A stretch of DNA of 64,000 bases from Plumapathes pennacea (taxonomy: Eukaryota > Cnidaria > Anthozoa > Antipatharia > Myriopathidae). The stretch lies in assembly GCA_964036295.1 (NCBI GenBank), contig OZ038472.1:7834001-7898000 (forward strand), in the 5' to 3' direction. The stretch's first letter is position 1. Every line of letters begins with the position of its first letter. This document shows, one piece after another, positions 20,924 to 31,933 of the stretch. Both the position numbers and the translations under genes were made by a program. The notes under the pieces were generated by a model, which did no database searches, had not been told where the DNA came from, and saw only the letters and a list, made by a program, of their open reading frames with translations.

Positions 20924-23027
20924 GTAAAGGTGCACATCCAATCTTTCCCGAGGACGACGTTGCACTACTCCCGTGTGGACGCTCCTTTAAGTGCTTCTTA
21001 AGTCCAAATCTGAACGTGGCTCGGATGCACCAGCTTTACTTGGAACAGGAAGAGCCAGAGGAACTTGCCCATCAAAGGCAAATAACCCTGCAAAGACGAC
21101 AACAACAGCTGCCTATACCGCCGCCGATCAAGCCCAAAGTCAGTGACTTCACGTATCAGAAGATTTTTCTGACCGAATTCAATCTTGGGTTTGGCTTGCC
21201 ACGTTCAGACATGTGCACGACGTGCGACGGTTTAAGCCGGAGTATGCGGTCTGACCAGAAGGCAGCCATCGCCAGCTGGTCAGGAAAGAGCAGAATCCTG
21301 GGACAAGCAAGATGCTGCTCGAAAGATGCTGTGGACATGATCAGCTTTGACTTCCAGCAGAATCTTCCCACACCAACCTTGCACCACAACAACATGTTTT
21401 ACGCCTGACAGTTATGGACGTATAACTTCGGGATCCACGATTATGTTGCTGGCAAAGGTAAGCTGCTTAGCATCTTTGTATGGTAGCAAACGCCTTTACA
21501 GCTTTTTCGTTTTGTCTAGGCCTTTTACAAGTGTTACAACCACAGTGTCCCATTGCGTTTGGTCAGCACCAAAAACAAAAGTGATCATTACAACAAGATT
21601 GTAAGGCGGAGTTCTAGTGTACATGGTTATTTCGATTAGATCCCAGATATTTTTCCCCTGAAACATTGGTCATGTGGCCTCATCATTAACTCCAAAGTGA
21701 GCTAAAATTGTATATTTATTTGTTTGTCTATCTATCTATCTGAAGGTTTTATGTATATGTGGGACAAAACCACAGCAAAGCATGGATCTTCCGAGGTTGC
21801 CTCCTACCTGCAAAAGCACCCAATGTCATACCAGACCAAAGTCGCTGATGTCCTATTCAGACGGTTCCGGGGGACAGAACAAGAACATCACAATCATAGG
21901 ACTGTACAGTGAGTTGCACCTCAACAGGACTTATAAAGTCCTAAACCATAAGTTCCTGACAAGGGCACACCTTTCTGAGAAATGACAGCGACTTCACCCA
22001 AATTGAAAAGCGGAAAGCCAGTGCTATGGTCCACCTCCCTGAAGACTGGTACCAGGTTGTGCGGGACACAAACAGAAAGAATCCCTTTGAAGTTGTTGGC
22101 ATGGATCAGGAGGACTTTTTTGACTACAAAGCATTTGCAGCCAGCAGGTACGCAATCCTACTTCTTACAGCGTTCATAGTTTTCTAAAGAGTCATATACC
22201 TAATAAAACTTAGTTTTCGTGGGTCTTTCTAATTTGTTCTAGGTTTTGAACCCGTTCTTTTAACATATTCTTTACATCATCTTGGAGGGGAAAATCACCA
22301 AACTTAGTAGCCGCTATAGTAGCCTGAATGTAGTATTGTTTGCTATATTAGTAGAACTCCCCCCATGTTAGTTTACAGAAGCTGACGCAGTCCTACAATT
22401 TTATGCAAAAAAATTCCCAATACCTTGGTAATGATCAAATTTGTGCTAAGTTGTTCTATTTGCCCTACTGTACAATCTCTAATGTTTGACTTTGTTTTTC
22501 ATTAAAGCAAAAATTTTTTCAACATATAAAAACTATACTTGTAAGTTCACCTATTTGCCAAATGCCTAAGGACTACTCCCTCCATTATCCTATACAGCAT
22601 ATTGCACTATGCAAAGAGTTTTAGTACAATCTGTTAACCTATTATAGTTATTTCTAGGTACTCCAACAGAAGCCTTGCGTCTGCTGGAGTCAATTTCCGC
22701 AGTGTCCACTGGCTAAACTTTGGCTGGGGGGAAGAAGTGGTCACTGCTGGAAATATGACTCTGGTTCATCATCCAAACGAAGTTTGGCTTCGGTACTCCT
22801 ATTCAGACCAGGAGCCGTGGAAAAAAGTCAGGTTTCTGAAACAGAGCCCAGTCCCTGTGGATTTGCAGCAGTTGTACAACCGGCCTCTCCAACTCAACCC
22901 AGCAAAAGTGAGGGACTTAAAGAAGATGGCACGGGATCACCTGCCAGCACCGGCTCGCTATTTTTACCTTAGCTTGCCTGATGGCACTGGGGGCAATGAG
23001 GCTGAAGACAATGGTAGCGAAGACTGA
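20924..23027 (+). pseudogene. Exons 3-5 of the DUF7869-like gene (broken)
   Basis: Exon 20924-21457 (acceptor GTTTAG, donor AAAG|GTAAGC), exon 21746-22147 (donor CAG|GTACGC), exon 22658-23027 (acceptor TTTCTAG, stop TGA). Readable motifs: [99 protein letters not shown] and NFGWGEEVV. The D/D-like positions resemble a degenerate nuclease fold, but no function is established. Defects: an in-frame TGA at 21406-21408 at a CpG-type position, and two frame breaks in the middle exon (near 21840 and 21970). A histone-type stem-loop lies 155 bases after the stop. Confidence 0.65.
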
Positions 23028-23182
23028 TGGTTCCCTGGCACCTTTCCAAGGAACACCCTATTGAAGATGGCATTTTGGAAAAAGCACAAGCTGGGGTAGC
23101 CAATCCCTGGGGAGTGCTGTGCCCTATTTGTCTCTTTGATCTTGCGTTCTCACTACAAAACGGCTTCAAAAACAACAACAAT

Positions 23183-23198
23183 GGCTTCTTTAGAAGCC
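23183..23198 (+). promoter_or_regulatory. Histone-type 3' stem-loop
   Basis: GGCTTC, loop TTTA, GAAGCC, then ACCAAATC, preceded by ACAACAACAAT. A complete match to the histone hairpin consensus, including the flanks. Confidence 0.75.
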
Positions 23199-23393
23199 AC
23201 CAAATCATTAAAGCAGTGACCACTTCATGACACTTCGTTGATTATTAATATGCAACAAAGAATCCGACGGCATGTTGGAATCAATAGGTTGATTGTTTTT
23301 ACGCTCCAAAAGGCCCACATAGTCGTGTAGCTCTCAAAAGCAAGGACCCTATAGACAACTTATCAAATCAAGTGACTTTTCTTAAAACCAAAT

Positions 23394-23580
23394 TTATTTT
23401 TTGGCGGCTTCAGGCTTCAATTGTGCCATCGCTGGCTGATCATGGACAAACTCTGCGGCTCTTAAAACCATAACCTATAAGAACAAAAAAGAACAGATGG
23501 GAAAAAGTATGCCTGTACGTATTTATAGAAATACACCTTCCTTACCATCTCTTCTGGTAATCGACGTTAGGTCATTTCTG
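23394..23580 (-). CDS. Possible last exons of an unrecognised gene
   Basis: On the minus strand a good acceptor (CTGTTCTTTTTTGTTCTTATAG) precedes an exon 23394-23474 ending AAEFVHDQPAMAQLKPEAAKK and a stop. An upstream mini-exon 23549-23580 has AG and GT borders, but its frame contains a stop, so the join is uncertain. The peptide is not recognised. It could be the 3' end of a host gene that extends to the right. Confidence 0.25.
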
Positions 23581-24933
23581 AAAGCAAAAATGCATCAGGT
23601 TCAGTCAAAATGCACAATCACAAGCTTGTGTATAACGCCTGTCTGACTTTTTTCGACGATATTCAGAGAACTTTTGAAATGCAAACGGCGGCAATATAAA
23701 GTTGGTAGGCTGCTTGACATCGTTTCGCTCTGAAGGCTTTGTCATTAGTAGCTATTGATCCAGTCAAATAAAAATTCGCGTGCATCCAAGAAAACTTCTA
23801 ACACCAAAGAGTCCATGAGCATTAAAATCTTTGATCGCCACGTAACGTACAACGGAGTTTGTACAATGACGAATTTCGTCATTAATTTTATTTATTATAT
23901 GGCTGGAGCTACTTCCGGTGAAATCGCGCGCTCTGATTGGTGTATTTGCCGGTCATTATTTTCCTGTAACACCCGTGTGCTCGATTACGGACTCGTCACG
24001 GACCGGCAGATTGAATACATGAATCACGAGGTCGTGCAGTGCTTTCCTTTTAGTGAATATGTCGGCTACGTTTGGCTGAAGGCAAAGCGGTAAAACAAGG
24101 ATATGTAAGAAAAAAATACCACTGCGGAAACTAATTTGCAAGCCGAGAAAACAGTTGGAGATGAAGATTTGTTGACTTGGTTTGTGGCATCACGAACGGC
24201 GACTCAAGCACCATATTCTGAGAATTGGTTCACACCTTGTACTACGTGCTAAACACTTAGAGCAACGTAGAAGGCACAGCAAACTTTAGTCAAAGAGACT
24301 GATTATTTGTTGTCACGGTGCCGCAAGCAGAGTTCATACAAGCTTACTGAAACTGTAAGTATGGCATTTTAAGAGTGTGAACGCCGTTTCATTTCAACAT
24401 CTTTGAAGACTTGAGTGAAGGAACTTATCTTTCTGTTGAGAAAATGATAAACTTTTGATTCACACAATTTTCTGTGCCGACGGTTGAGATACGAAATATT
24501 GTAGTTTCTTCAATATATCCCTTGTTTGAATCCAGGAGTTTGAATGTTGTGATCGCATGTTATGTATAAACGCTTAGAGCAAATAAAATTCTGTTAATTT
24601 TGCGTTGGAAATCGCTTATCAGAAAAAAGAAGAAAAAGAAGGAAAACTATTTTTAGTTCGCCACGCTTGTGATGGGTTTTTACCGAGTGACGTTTTCGCT
24701 GAACCAAAACCGGCACATTTTGGGCTTGTACTTCAAAAATTCAAGCTTAACTCAATTCATCCGGTGAGTCAGATATTTATTTCTCTCAAGTATTGTATAA
24801 GTTTGCAAAATTGAGAAGCTGTGGTCACTAATTAGTGTAAACGCTGAGTCAGTGCATGCGTACACGCGTAAATTGTTTGGAGACAAAGTGCTGTTCGCGA
24901 TTTGTTTTGATGTAAAACTTTGAAGCCATATAA
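23581..24933. other. No gene recognised
   Basis: Open frames at 23755-24093 (+) and 24605-24814 (+) have no recognisable domain and no clear splice context. No other features seen. Confidence 0.4.
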
Positions 24934-25092
24934 TAAACTACTTATTGATCTCGCTTGCTCGGTCTGTACGGAGAAAATATCGCCCTTGGTCTTGACCGTG
25001 CGGACTTCGCCGAACCGGCTCAGTCCGTACAGTTAAAACCTCGGGCGATATTTTCTCCGTACAGACCTCGCGCTCGTTCAATAAGAAGTTTA
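24934..25092. repeat. Long hairpin (foldback) repeat
   Basis: The arms TAAACT.CTTATTGA ... GGTCTGTACGGAGAAAATAT and their inverted copy face each other across a short centre near TTCGCCGAACCGG. An inner stem (GACCGTGCGGACT against AGTCCGTACAGT) continues the pairing, so almost 75 bases per arm can pair. Downstream, AGACA.AAAATCTCGCC recurs near 25233 and 25286, as further partial arms. Likely a foldback MITE. Confidence 0.8.
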
Positions 25093-25687
25093 TACAGACC
25101 TGGATGAATTATTGCAACAAAGAAGCGGTGAAGACAAACATTACTTCACACCTTATATACAAATATAACATTTCGCCGTTAATCTTTTCTTGTCATTGTG
25201 ACATTGTGAAATGTTGTCTTCCTCTATATACAGACAGAAAATCTCGCCGTTAAATAATAACAAAATACTTCGTCTCTCCATATACAGACACAAAATCTCG
25301 CCCTTCTCCGTATTTCAGTGACCTAAATCTAATAAATCTGTTGTACACACAAATGGATTTATACTTGTTCGTCTCTGACTTGCAGCTGGAAAAGTGAAAA
25401 GACCTAGTTGAAACTGAAATACAACACAAGATCTATTGCCAGTCTTACCACTTTCGATTCTGACAAAGCTGCCATCCTGTCCATGTATTCACACATGGAG
25501 AAAACTCGAAGAAAACTTGATATCGAATTTCATCGAGTGGGGACTGCTGCCAAATGTCATAATTTACGGCACTTGCTCTGTCATTTCTATTTCATGCTGC
25601 ATACTCACAGTCGGACAACCATTTGCAATATTTCGATTTCTCTTGAAAGTTCGAGTTTATATCGGAAGACAACTTCATTTCATAGTG

Positions 25688-25692
25688 CAGAG
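25688..25692. other. Target site duplication CAGAG (left)
   Basis: CAGAG here and at 31139-31143 flanks the gypsy element exactly outside TG...CA LTR ends. Confidence 0.9.
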
Positions 25693-25983
25693 TGCAGAAC
25701 TACCGCTGACCGTACGGTACAGAGTCACCGCTGACCGGAAGGCTCAAGGAATAGAACTGTCGGACACGTTGTTTTAGGTTACGAACACTGCGATAATACT
25801 CTCGCGATTATATGTAATTCACTCCCTTGATCATCGCGTTATTACGTAAGTTGATTTCATGACTTTGTATTTGTCTATTTGGTATTAGTATCTTATTGTA
25901 TTTTGGTGTCACTTGTACAATTAGGACTCGTTCATCGTTGAGATTGATTAAACTATCATCATCGAGGAGGCTCGTTTACTTCA
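25693..25983 (+). repeat. 5' LTR of gypsy element
   Basis: 291 bp, TGCAGAACTACC ... GTTTACTTCA. The short segment GACTCGTTCAT at 25925-25935 is complementary to the region just after the LTR. Confidence 0.95.
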
Positions 25984-25993
25984 TGAACGAGTC
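25984..25993 (+). promoter_or_regulatory. Putative self-priming primer-binding site
   Basis: TGAACGAGTC immediately follows the LTR and is the exact reverse complement of GACTCGTTCA at 25925-25934 in the LTR. The match extends one base further. No TGG-start tRNA complement is present. This is the arrangement of Tf1/sushi-type self-priming elements, in which the 5' end of the RNA folds back as primer. Confidence 0.6.
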
Positions 25994-26000
25994 GTAAACC

Positions 26001-28388
26001 ATGGTTGTCGTCGCATGTTCAGTCCCCGGCTGCGAGTTCAAGACTCAGGACGTCTCCGAGCAGCTCGCCATCGCACTGTTGGAGAATCACACCGTGGGCC
26101 ACAGCACACATATCCAAGCCCACTCAACACCGGCTCCCGTCCGAGGGCCAAAATTGGCACGACCTACAATCAATATCGGCGTATCTATAGAAGAATGGAA
26201 CGTCTTTATCAGACGTTGGGAAGTTTTTAAGCAGGGTTCTGGGATCGATGAGCAATCCACCCCATCCCAACTTTTCCAATGTGCAGGAGCAGAGCTTGGC
26301 GATAGCCTTCTCAAGACCAACCCTCACACCACCACCGAGACCCTGCTGACCCTTCTCGCCGCCATGCGTTCCCTCGCCGTGATACCGGTGGCCACGTGTG
26401 TCCTACGCACCGAACTGCTTCAGCTGCACCAAGAGCGAGACGAAGCATTCCGCGCATTCGCTGCCAGGGTTCGTGGGAAAGCCGAGATTTGTGCTTTCGA
26501 AGCGACCTGCGATTGCGGGAAAAGCGTCACGTACACCGACCATGTCATCCGAGACGTCTTAATAAATGGCCTTTCCGACCCTGACATCCGCCGAGAGGTC
26601 CTGGGAACGAAAGATATTCTCACTAAGCCGATTAACGATGTAATCGCGCTCGTGGAAAATAAAGAAATGGCTCGGAACGCTCTCCCGTCAGCAACACTCT
26701 CCAGCATGTCGACGTTCAAACAGACGAAACGATCACCGACCACAGCCTCGCCCCAGGCCCCTACCCTGTCAGACAGGGAGAAGGTTTCTGTTTGTCCAGA
26801 TTGCAGTACGTCTTTCAAGATCTTCACCGAAGGCACCCGAGGCTGGAACAGGAAGCCCCACCAGGTGTGTATCACCTGCTACAGAGACCGACGTCGGAAA
26901 CAGCGCCCACGGCGCTCGCCCCAGGCCCACACACCTAACGTTCAGGCTGTAGAGGCTGACCACATCTCACAGCTCGCAGCCTTTCAAGCAGTAGAGACCC
27001 CAGATCATCCAGGAAATCAAGATCAAACCCCAACGACAAATGGGTCCATCGGCAAACCAGGAACGCTAAGTCATCACATCTTTTCTAAAGGGGAATGGAG
27101 ACGGGCCCACCTTCGCGACCACCCGCGAGTACCCATTACCATTGAGCTAGACAACACCGGCCGAACAAAGAACCGCTCCTCGCACCACGCCTCTAACCCT
27201 CTCGCTGACGTATCTGGGATTGCCGACACCGGTGCACAATCCGACCTATGGGCCTTGTCCGATTTCCTCGCCTGTGGCTTTTCACGTGATGACCTCCATC
27301 CCATACGGATGAGCTTGTCTGCAGCTAACCGCTCACCCATTTCGGTCGAAGGGGCCTTCTTCGCCAAGCTCACAACCAAGACTCCACAGAGCGTGGAATC
27401 ATGGTGCCGGTCCATGGTGTACGTTAGCAGCTCAGTTCAAGACCTGTACCTGTCATATGAGACGCTCCTAAACCTTGGCCTCCTAACCATCGCGTTCTCA
27501 TCCAGCCCCCGCGCAGTCAACCTCTACGACCCCCACCCTGACGAAAGCAGCGGGACACCGCCAATTAATGCAACGCGATCAATCCACGACGGCTGCAACA
27601 CACCCACCACACCAGGCAGCACCACGTGCTCCTGTCCACAGCGGAGCAGTCCACCACCATGCCCATCCGAGCTCCCATTCCCATGCACACCAGAAAACAA
27701 CGAGCGAATGAAAGTGTGGCTCCTCGAACGCTACGCGTCTTCGACGTTCAACACCTGTCCCCACAGACCGCTACCCTGCATGGATGGTCCGCCGATTGAG
27801 ATACACGTGGAGCCTGACGCCAAGCCAAAGGCATGCCATACCCCGGCCAGTGTACCCCTGCATTGGCAGCAGCGCGTGTACAAAGACCTGCTTCGCGACG
27901 AAGCACTGGGCGTAATCGAGCGCGTACCCTATGGCGAACCTGTGACGTGGTGCCATCGTATGGTGGTCACACGGAAACATGATGGGTCTCCACGACGCAC
28001 AGTTGATCTCTCGCCCCTAAACAAGTTTTGCAAACGAGAGACATTCGCCTCAGAGTCCCCGTTTCAGCTGGCGCGTCTCATACCCAAGAATACCTGGAAG
28101 ACGGTGACCGACGCGTGGAACGGGTACCACAGCGTCCCCCTCCGCGAACCCGACCGCCACCTAACAACGTTCATCACTCCCTTTGGCCGTTGGCAATATA
28201 CGAGAGCACCTCAAGGCTTCCTGTCATCCGGGGACGGTACAACCGCCGCTTTGACGCTGTACTATCCACCTTCGAACGCAAGGAACGCTGCGTGGACGAC
28301 ACAATCCACCACGACACAGACCTGGAGCAGCACTGGTGGAGAACCATCGAATTCCTTACACGCGTCGGGCGAGCAGGAATTGTACTGA
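26001..28388 (+). CDS. Gypsy gag-pol, part 1 (gag, protease, RT N-terminus)
   Basis: ATG in good context (ACCATGG). An unusual Gag start contains a C2H2-like motif (CSVPGCEF ... H...H). A capsid-like helical region follows (EEWNVFIRRWEVFKQG, LQLHQERDEAFRAFAARV), then a four-cysteine zinc ribbon (VCPDCSTSFKIF ... QVCITCYRDRRRKQR) instead of a CCHC knuckle. The aspartic protease has IADTGAQSDLW. RT begins around 27830 (KDLLRDEALGVIERV, TDAWNGYHSVPL, FGRWQYTRAPQGF). The frame then leaves RT near 28236 and runs on in nonsense to 28388. The remaining pol is in another frame from about 28240. Gag and Pol share one frame, so no programmed shift separates them. Confidence 0.92.
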   Translation: MVVVACSVPGCEFKTQDVSEQLAIALLENHTVGHSTHIQAHSTPAPVRGPKLARPTINIGVSIEEWNVFIRRWEVFKQGSGIDEQSTPSQLFQCAGAELGDSLLKTNPHTTTETLLTLLAAMRSLAVIPVATCVLRTELLQLHQERDEAFRAFAARVRGKAEICAFEATCDCGKSVTYTDHVIRDVLINGLSDPDIRREVLGTKDILTKPINDVIALVENKEMARNALPSATLSSMSTFKQTKRSPTTASPQAPTLSDREKVSVCPDCSTSFKIFTEGTRGWNRKPHQVCITCYRDRRRKQRPRRSPQAHTPNVQAVEADHISQLAAFQAVETPDHPGNQDQTPTTNGSIGKPGTLSHHIFSKGEWRRAHLRDHPRVPITIELDNTGRTKNRSSHHASNPLADVSGIADTGAQSDLWALSDFLACGFSRDDLHPIRMSLSAANRSPISVEGAFFAKLTTKTPQSVESWCRSMVYVSSSVQDLYLSYETLLNLGLLTIAFSSSPRAVNLYDPHPDESSGTPPINATRSIHDGCNTPTTPGSTTCSCPQRSSPPPCPSELPFPCTPENNERMKVWLLERYASSTFNTCPHRPLPCMDGPPIEIHVEPDAKPKACHTPASVPLHWQQRVYKDLLRDEALGVIERVPYGEPVTWCHRMVVTRKHDGSPRRTVDLSPLNKFCKRETFASESPFQLARLIPKNTWKTVTDAWNGYHSVPLREPDRHLTTFITPFGRWQYTRAPQGFLSSGDGTTAALTLYYPPSNARNAAWTTQSTTTQTWSSTGGEPSNSLHASGEQELY

Positions 28389-30805
28389 ACTCAGACAAGT
28401 TCCAATTCGCTGAGAGGATAGTCGACTTTGCTGGGTTCAGGGTATCCGACGACTCAATCGAGCCACTACCGAAATACCTCGACGCCATCCGAGAGTTTCC
28501 CACGCCAACCTCCACCACTGACATCAGGAGCTGGTTCGGGCTCGTGAATCAAGTCGCCAACTACGCCCAGCTGCGAGACATCATGGCGCCCTTTAAGCCA
28601 TTCCTAAGCGCTCGCACCCAATTCTCGTGGCCACCCGAGCTCGAGGCAACGTTCCAGTCTTCCAAATCAGCCATAGTTGAAGCCATTCACAAAGGAGTCG
28701 AAATTTTCGACATGCAGCAACGCACCTGCCTCCGTCCCGATTGGTCTCAACGTGGCATCGGCTACTTCCTGCTCCAACAGCACTGCGACTGCCCCTCGGG
28801 CATCCCAGACTGTTGCCCTGGGGGATGGAGAATCACCTTGGCAGGCTCCCGCTTCCTATCCTCAGCGGAGCAACGCTACGCAGCAATCGAGGGAGAAGCA
28901 CTTGCAGTCGCCTGGGGTCTCGAACAGACGCGGTACTTCACGCAAGGATGCAACAACTTAATCATCGTAACCGATCACAAGCCACTAACCAAGATCTTTG
29001 GTGACCGCACCCTAGACGAAATCTCAAACTCTCGCCTGTTCCGTCTAAATCAGCGCACTCTTCCATGGCGGTTCGAAATCGTGCACCGACCAGGCAAGAC
29101 CAATCTTGCCGCTGACGCAACCTCGAGACACCCTTCGCCCTCAAGCTCCGTGGATTGCAGCTTTCAGGATTCACGCACTACGCCTGACGCGACGGAGTCA
29201 GCACTATTGGCCTCCATCCGCAGCGAAGCGCAAGAGTTAGGCACGATCTCATGGCCAATCCTCGCTCGGGAAACGGAAGCCGACCCATCCTTAAGCTACA
29301 TCCTCAAACTGATTGAGCAAGGAAACACAAGCTTCGACAGAACTGACACCCCACTGGCCAGCTACTGGCCCGCCTGCGAGTCATTCTATGTCCACGAAGG
29401 CGTACTACTATTCCAAGATCGAGTAGTGGTCCCAACCTCCCTCCGCACCCAAGTACTACAGCACCTTCATGCTGCTCACCAAGGCACCTCCATGATGGAG
29501 CAACGCGCACGCGCAATCGCGTACTGGCCAGGAATGTCACAGGACATTCGCGACACGCGAGAGGGATGCACAGACTGCAACAGAAACGCCCCATCGCAAG
29601 CAGCCACGCCTCCAATCCCATCCCCACCGCCCTCCACCCCTTTCGAAGCAGTCTTCGCAGACTTCTTTGACCATGGTGGCAGTCATTACCTTGTAATAGG
29701 AGATCGACTCTCGGGTTGGGTGGAGATACTAAGCTCGTCGAACGGTACCGATCTTGGAGGCTCCTCAGGCTTGGTTCGCCACCTGCGCTCATTCTTTGCC
29801 ACATTTGGTGTTCCAGAGGAAATATCCAGTGACGGCGGCCCAGAATTTATTGCAGGAAACACAGTAAAGTTCCTTCGTTCCTGGGGTGTACGTCACCGCC
29901 TCTCGTCCGCCGGCTTCCCACAATCAAATGGCAGAGCAGAAGTCGCAGTGAAGACGGCGAAACGCCTGCTCATGTCTAACACCGGGCCCACAGGCAACCT
30001 CGATCACGACCGCTTCCTGCGTGCAATATTGCAGTTAAGAAACACACCCGATCCAGACTGCAACATCTCACCTGCACAGATCATCTTTGGCCGCCCCCTG
30101 CGAGACGCGCTGACGTTTGTGAACAAACTAGAGAAATTCTCCAACCCACACATCCGCCCGCTATGGCGCCATGCCTGGGCAGCCAAGGAAGAGGCCCTCC
30201 AGACGCGAATGGCTCGAACGACGGAATCTCTACAGGCACACTCCAGACCACTCCGCCCGTTATGTATGGGTGAACGGGTGTTCCTCCAGAATCAGCGAGG
30301 CAACCATCCAAACAAATGGGATCGATCAGGCACCGTGGTAGAGTCACCCGGCCATGACCAATACAGGGTAAAAGTTGACGGGTCTGGACGCCTAACCCTG
30401 CGCAACCGACGCTTCCTGCGTGCTTATACGCCAGCCACCCCTTCTGTACCTCAGCAGCCCTGTGCAGCACCCCGACCCACCAGCACCATCGCTCACCCAC
30501 AATCGAAACCCAATCCATTATCAGGTGTGACACCCCGACAGGCATTGGAAAACCCTACAACAGCAGGAGCGCCTACACAAGAGGATCCCCCACCCCCAAC
30601 AGTAATGGCAAAAGAAACACAGGAGCAAGAACTCACATGCCATCCAAGCACGGGCACTCCCTCGGCAACTGAGACACCCACTTCCAGTCCCCCTCCATCA
30701 GCAGCGCAGACAACACCCCTGGTGGACAAGCCGATGCGTCCAAGCCGCACCCGGCGACCACCAAAACGCTTAGAACCGGAAACTGGAAGGTGGATAGAAC
30801 ACTGA
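28240..30805 (+). CDS. Gypsy pol, part 2 (RT, RNase H, integrase)
   Basis: The frame is open from 28028, but the meaningful protein starts near 28240. RT active-site segment CVDDTIHHD (cysteine in the first place of the usual Y.DD box). RNase H has LRPDWSQRGIGYFLL, YAAIEGEALAVAWGLE, VTDHKPL and NLAADATSRHP. The integrase zinc domain is HLHAAHQG ... CTDCNRN. The core D-D-E lies at FADFFDHGG, SSDGGPEFI and NGRAEVAVKTAKRL. A chromo-free C-terminal tail rich in Pro/Thr ends the protein. All catalytic positions that I can check are present. The frame break at about 28236 would stop translation of full pol in this copy. Confidence 0.92.
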
Positions 30806-30850
30806 GTTCGCTTCCCTATAGAACACAATAGCTCCTCGAACTGGGAGGGA

Positions 30851-31138
30851 TGCAGAACTACTGCTGACCATACGGTACAGAGTCACCGCTGACCGGAAGG
30901 CTCAAGGAATAGAACTGTCGGACACGTTGTTTTAGGTTACGAACACTGCGATAATACTCTCGCGATTATATGTAATTCACTCCCTTGATCATCACGTTAT
31001 TACGTAAGTTGATTTCATGACTTTGTATTTGTCTATTTGGTATTAGTATCTTATTGTATTTTGGTGTCACTTGTACAATTAGGACTCGTTCATCGTTGAG
31101 ATTGATTAAACTATCATCGAGGAGGCTCGTTTACTTCA
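30851..31138 (+). repeat. 3' LTR of gypsy element
   Basis: 288 bp. Compared with the 5' LTR: three C/G to T/A differences, all at CpG positions, and absence of one ATC triplet. Preceded by the polypurine tract and followed by CAGAG. Confidence 0.95.
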
Positions 31139-31143
31139 CAGAG

Positions 31144-31933
31144 CAGTGTAGCAAATTTTGGGTGGATATACAGTGGTATCTAAATGCGGATCTTGTGATC
31201 TAATCAGTTTTAAAGCAAGTTTCGTAATAGATTCTAACACTTTTGGTGTGGCGGTTATGAGAAGTGTCAATGAAATAAAAGTCACATTTTTGAGACTGCA
31301 AACATGGGTTCCCAGGTGCTCTTTTCGCTTTTTGGTCTTCGAGGAAAAGAGTGTGGATGACGCCTGCAACTGTGAATCATCACGTATCCAATTGGCACGT
31401 TCAGTTAACAATATACAACAAAAACGTGATGCCAAAAACGTGGCATCGACGGTCCTTTGGTTTTGTGGAGTCATGTCGAGAAGCCACATAGTGTTCTTAT
31501 CATTTTTGCCAGTTTCCCCAACCTCCTTCCCTGTCAACGGAATTGTTTATATCCACACGCTTTTTCTTTTTTCTTGTTTTTTAGGCTCTTGACGAAAACT
31601 AGAGTCAGTTATTTCCAGCTATCATTCACGGAGTTCTCTGGTGCATGTCACTTCTCAGCTCAAAATGTAGTTTTTCACAAGTTTTAAGAAGGATTGTTGT
31701 GAGAATTGACGATAATTTATGCACTTACATCAGAACGCTTTCTAGCTGACAGCACAATATGTGATGTCACTGACATCAGACAAATAAAGAGCAAGTTTGT
31801 TCACATATTTATAGTTGCTGTTCCAAAAGATTTAATCGTTTTGATTAAAAAGTTTTGAGCTTTGGTTTGGTTATCGCCGGTCCAAACTGGCATTTGTTTC
31901 GCTCTTCACACTGTTTAATACTGGCCTCTGAAC
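31144..31933. other. No gene recognised
   Basis: Overlapping open frames exist on both strands (31136-31592), but neither shows a domain. The plus frame ends in a hydrophobic stretch. Left unassigned. Confidence 0.35.

Larger units (their letters stand above)
25693..31138 (+). mobile_element. Ty3/gypsy LTR retrotransposon, nearly intact
   Basis: 5446 bp, with 5-bp duplications CAGAG. Two LTRs, PBS-like region, a gag-pol frame, a polypurine tract (ACTGGGAGGGA before 30851). Domain order gag, protease, RT, RNase H, integrase is that of Ty3/gypsy. The only obvious lesion is one frame break inside RT near 28236. LTR differences are three substitutions and one 3-nt indel, so insertion is recent. 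Confidence 0.95.

Noticed and set aside
28028..28388. Programmed ribosomal frameshift in gypsy pol
   Set aside because: The frame change lies in the middle of RT between conserved residues, not at a gag/pol border, and no slippery heptamer was seen. A simple lesion is more likely.
26087..30828. Several minus-strand open frames over the gypsy element
   Set aside because: Shadows of the GC-rich gag-pol frame.
31136..31592. Two overlapping open frames on opposite strands
   Set aside because: Neither shows a domain, splice context or coding bias. Kept only as unassigned.
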